A stretch of 64,000 nucleotides of DNA from a virus: IMG/VR virus record IMGVR_UViG_3300032770_000012, positions 1-64,000 of that record; one strand, given 5' to 3'. Made by a program: the position numbers and the translations under genes. The notes beneath the pieces are model-generated. The model saw only the letters and a list, made by a program, of their open reading frames with translations. It was not told the origin of the DNA and made no database searches. This document shows positions 62,941-64,000 of the stretch, piece after piece (within the stretch, counting starts at the first letter, position 1; every line of letters starts with the position of its first letter).

Positions 62941-63128
62941 GCGAGCCAACATACAGGGACCTCTTTGACAAATACGGCAGTGAAGCGGCCATGGTTGACG
63001 CGTACTTGGATCACAGGATGACCGACGAAGAAGAAACGAGTGTACGTTTGCGTATGGGCACAGCATTCAACACGGCGGTTCTTCGTGCCGTTTGTGATCG
63101 ATTGACCGCAAGCAAGGCCGATGCCTAG
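62937..63128 (+). CDS. small early protein, 63 aa
   Basis: MSEPTYRDLFDKYGSEAAMV, helical and acidic (DHRMTDEEETSVRLRMGTAF). ATGA overlap with the preceding gene. Not recognised. Confidence 0.55.
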   Translation: MSEPTYRDLFDKYGSEAAMVDAYLDHRMTDEEETSVRLRMGTAFNTAVLRAVCDRLTASKADA

Positions 63129-63171
63129 TCTTAGTCGGTCGAGTCCATTCCGTTTGTCTCCTCGGTAGACT

Positions 63172-64000
63172 ATGGCGGACTATCTTAGACCCTACCAGCG
63201 CCGCGAACTCATCAAGGCGTACCGATCCTGGAAAGCGGGCTGCACGCGGCAACTATGGTGTCTTCCAACGGGGGCGGGGAAAACTTTATGTGCCGCGATC
63301 ATCCCGCAGTGGAAGATTCTGGGAGAAAAGGGCCAATTGTGGTTCCTGGTCCACCTGGACGAACTTGTAGGCCAAGCGGAGCGCACCTTTAAACGGATCA
63401 ACCCAACGCTGCGCGTCGGAATCGAAAAAGCCGAGCAATACGCAAGTCCAGATCTGGATATTGTCATCGCGTCTATACCGAGCGTGGAGCGTAATGACTG
63501 CGAGCGCATCCGGCGCTTTGATCGCCGCCGCATCCGAGCCGTCGTATGCGACGAAGCTCATCACCTAGTCAGCAATCAGCACCGTGCCGTCGTGACGGCC
63601 TTAGGGGTCATGAAGGGCGATCCCGATGCCGATCCTTCCCGTTTGTTCGCGGGCATCACAGCGACGCCCCTGAGGAGTTCCGGGGAGGGCCTAGAGGCAT
63701 TCTTTGACGAGATCACGATCTCGGTCGGGATGCGCGAACTGATGACAACTGGCCCAGAGATCAACGGCTCGATCTATCCCTGGTTGGCGGACGCTGTTGC
63801 TTACCAGATCAACACGGACATCGATCTCGATCAGGTCAAGATTCGGGCGGGCGACTTCATGCCGAAGGATCTTGGCCGTCTCATCAATACGCCGGAGCGC
63901 AATGCTTTGGTTGTGCGCAAATACCAGGAATTCGGATTGGGTTTGCCGGGATTGGCTTTTACTTGCAGCATCGAGCATTCGCATGATCTGGCGAGTGCCT
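63172..64000 (+). CDS. SF2 DEAD/DEAH-box helicase, 5' part
   Basis: About 276 codons before the window ends. Motif I PTGAGKTLCAA (about residues 31-41), motif II VVCDEAHHLV (about 122-131), motif III GITATPLR (about 160-167), and a following helicase C domain that is cut off. Helicases of this type unwind DNA in phage replication and recombination (UvsW-like or restriction-helicase-like). The 14-base palindrome (63446-63459) is inside the gene. No ribosome site is obvious. Confidence 0.8.
   Translation, partial: MADYLRPYQRRELIKAYRSWKAGCTRQLWCLPTGAGKTLCAAIIPQWKILGEKGQLWFLVHLDELVGQAERTFKRINPTLRVGIEKAEQYASPDLDIVIASIPSVERNDCERIRRFDRRRIRAVVCDEAHHLVSNQHRAVVTALGVMKGDPDADPSRLFAGITATPLRSSGEGLEAFFDEITISVGMRELMTTGPEINGSIYPWLADAVAYQINTDIDLDQVKIRAGDFMPKDLGRLINTPERNALVVRKYQEFGLGLPGLAFTCSIEHSHDLASA
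63446..63459. promoter_or_regulatory. dispersed palindrome, 13 of 14, within a gene
   Basis: GTCCAGATCTGGAT in the helicase gene, read S-P-D-L-D. The last base departs from the exact form. Confidence 0.5.

Noticed and set aside
1-64000. tRNA and rRNA genes
   Set aside because: I looked for tRNA-like T-loop and acceptor patterns and saw none that fold; a covariance search would settle it.

Overview
The window reads as a large double-stranded DNA tailed-phage genome segment (phage or prophage), not ordinary chromosome: large terminase, portal, scaffold, major capsid, connector-like and tail-fibre genes, then an early/recombination block. G+C is moderately high and packing is tight, with dozens of ATGA/GTGA stop-start overlaps. 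The host cannot be fixed from the sequence; the many Sec signal peptides ending in A-Q on tail-region proteins and the host-type cargo genes recall soil Acidobacteriota phages or prophages, but that is only an impression. I saw no tRNA, rRNA or CRISPR array.

Layout. 1-39.1 kb is almost all minus strand, so in transcription order it starts at the right: small genes and two methyltransferases with a ParB-like protein (35-39 kb), terminase (28.8-31.5 kb), a set of small exported or membrane proteins (23.6-28.2 kb), portal (21.7-23.5 kb), scaffold, capsid and connector-like genes (10.6-19.1 kb), tail fibres and other exported proteins (0.7-10.2 kb), and holin-like and hypothetical genes at the left edge. 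A few plus-strand genes interrupt it: a polytopic membrane protein (20.0 kb) and a small ribbon-helix-helix candidate with divergent promoters (33.8 kb). 39135-41944 is a complete IS1595-family element with inverted repeats, a leaderless-looking transposase gene and five passenger genes; it split a minus-strand phage operon and gave one gene a new C-terminus. That operon continues to 45.4 kb. From 45.7 kb the plus strand carries a serine recombinase, then early genes sharing GGAGACGA ribosome sites and intergenic stem-loops, a MoxR ATPase/metallopeptidase-VWA cassette whose VWA gene carries an intein, an array of seven small paralogues, a RecT-like annealing protein, KTSC and PilZ proteins, a PD-(D/E)XK nuclease and the start of an SF2 helicase that runs off the window.

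What ties it together is a family of dispersed 13/14-bp palindromes, GTCCAGACTGGAC and GTCCAGATCTGGAC, at a dozen or more places from base 9 to base 63459, in intergenic gaps and inside genes. They look like genome-wide operators ('stoperators') or partition sites; the binding protein is unidentified, with the ParB-like protein, two RHH candidates and an HTH protein as candidates. Other unusual points are the repeated export signals on structural-region proteins, two possible -1 frameshifts, one in-frame amber codon, very small basic peptides, and the seven-member paralogue family.
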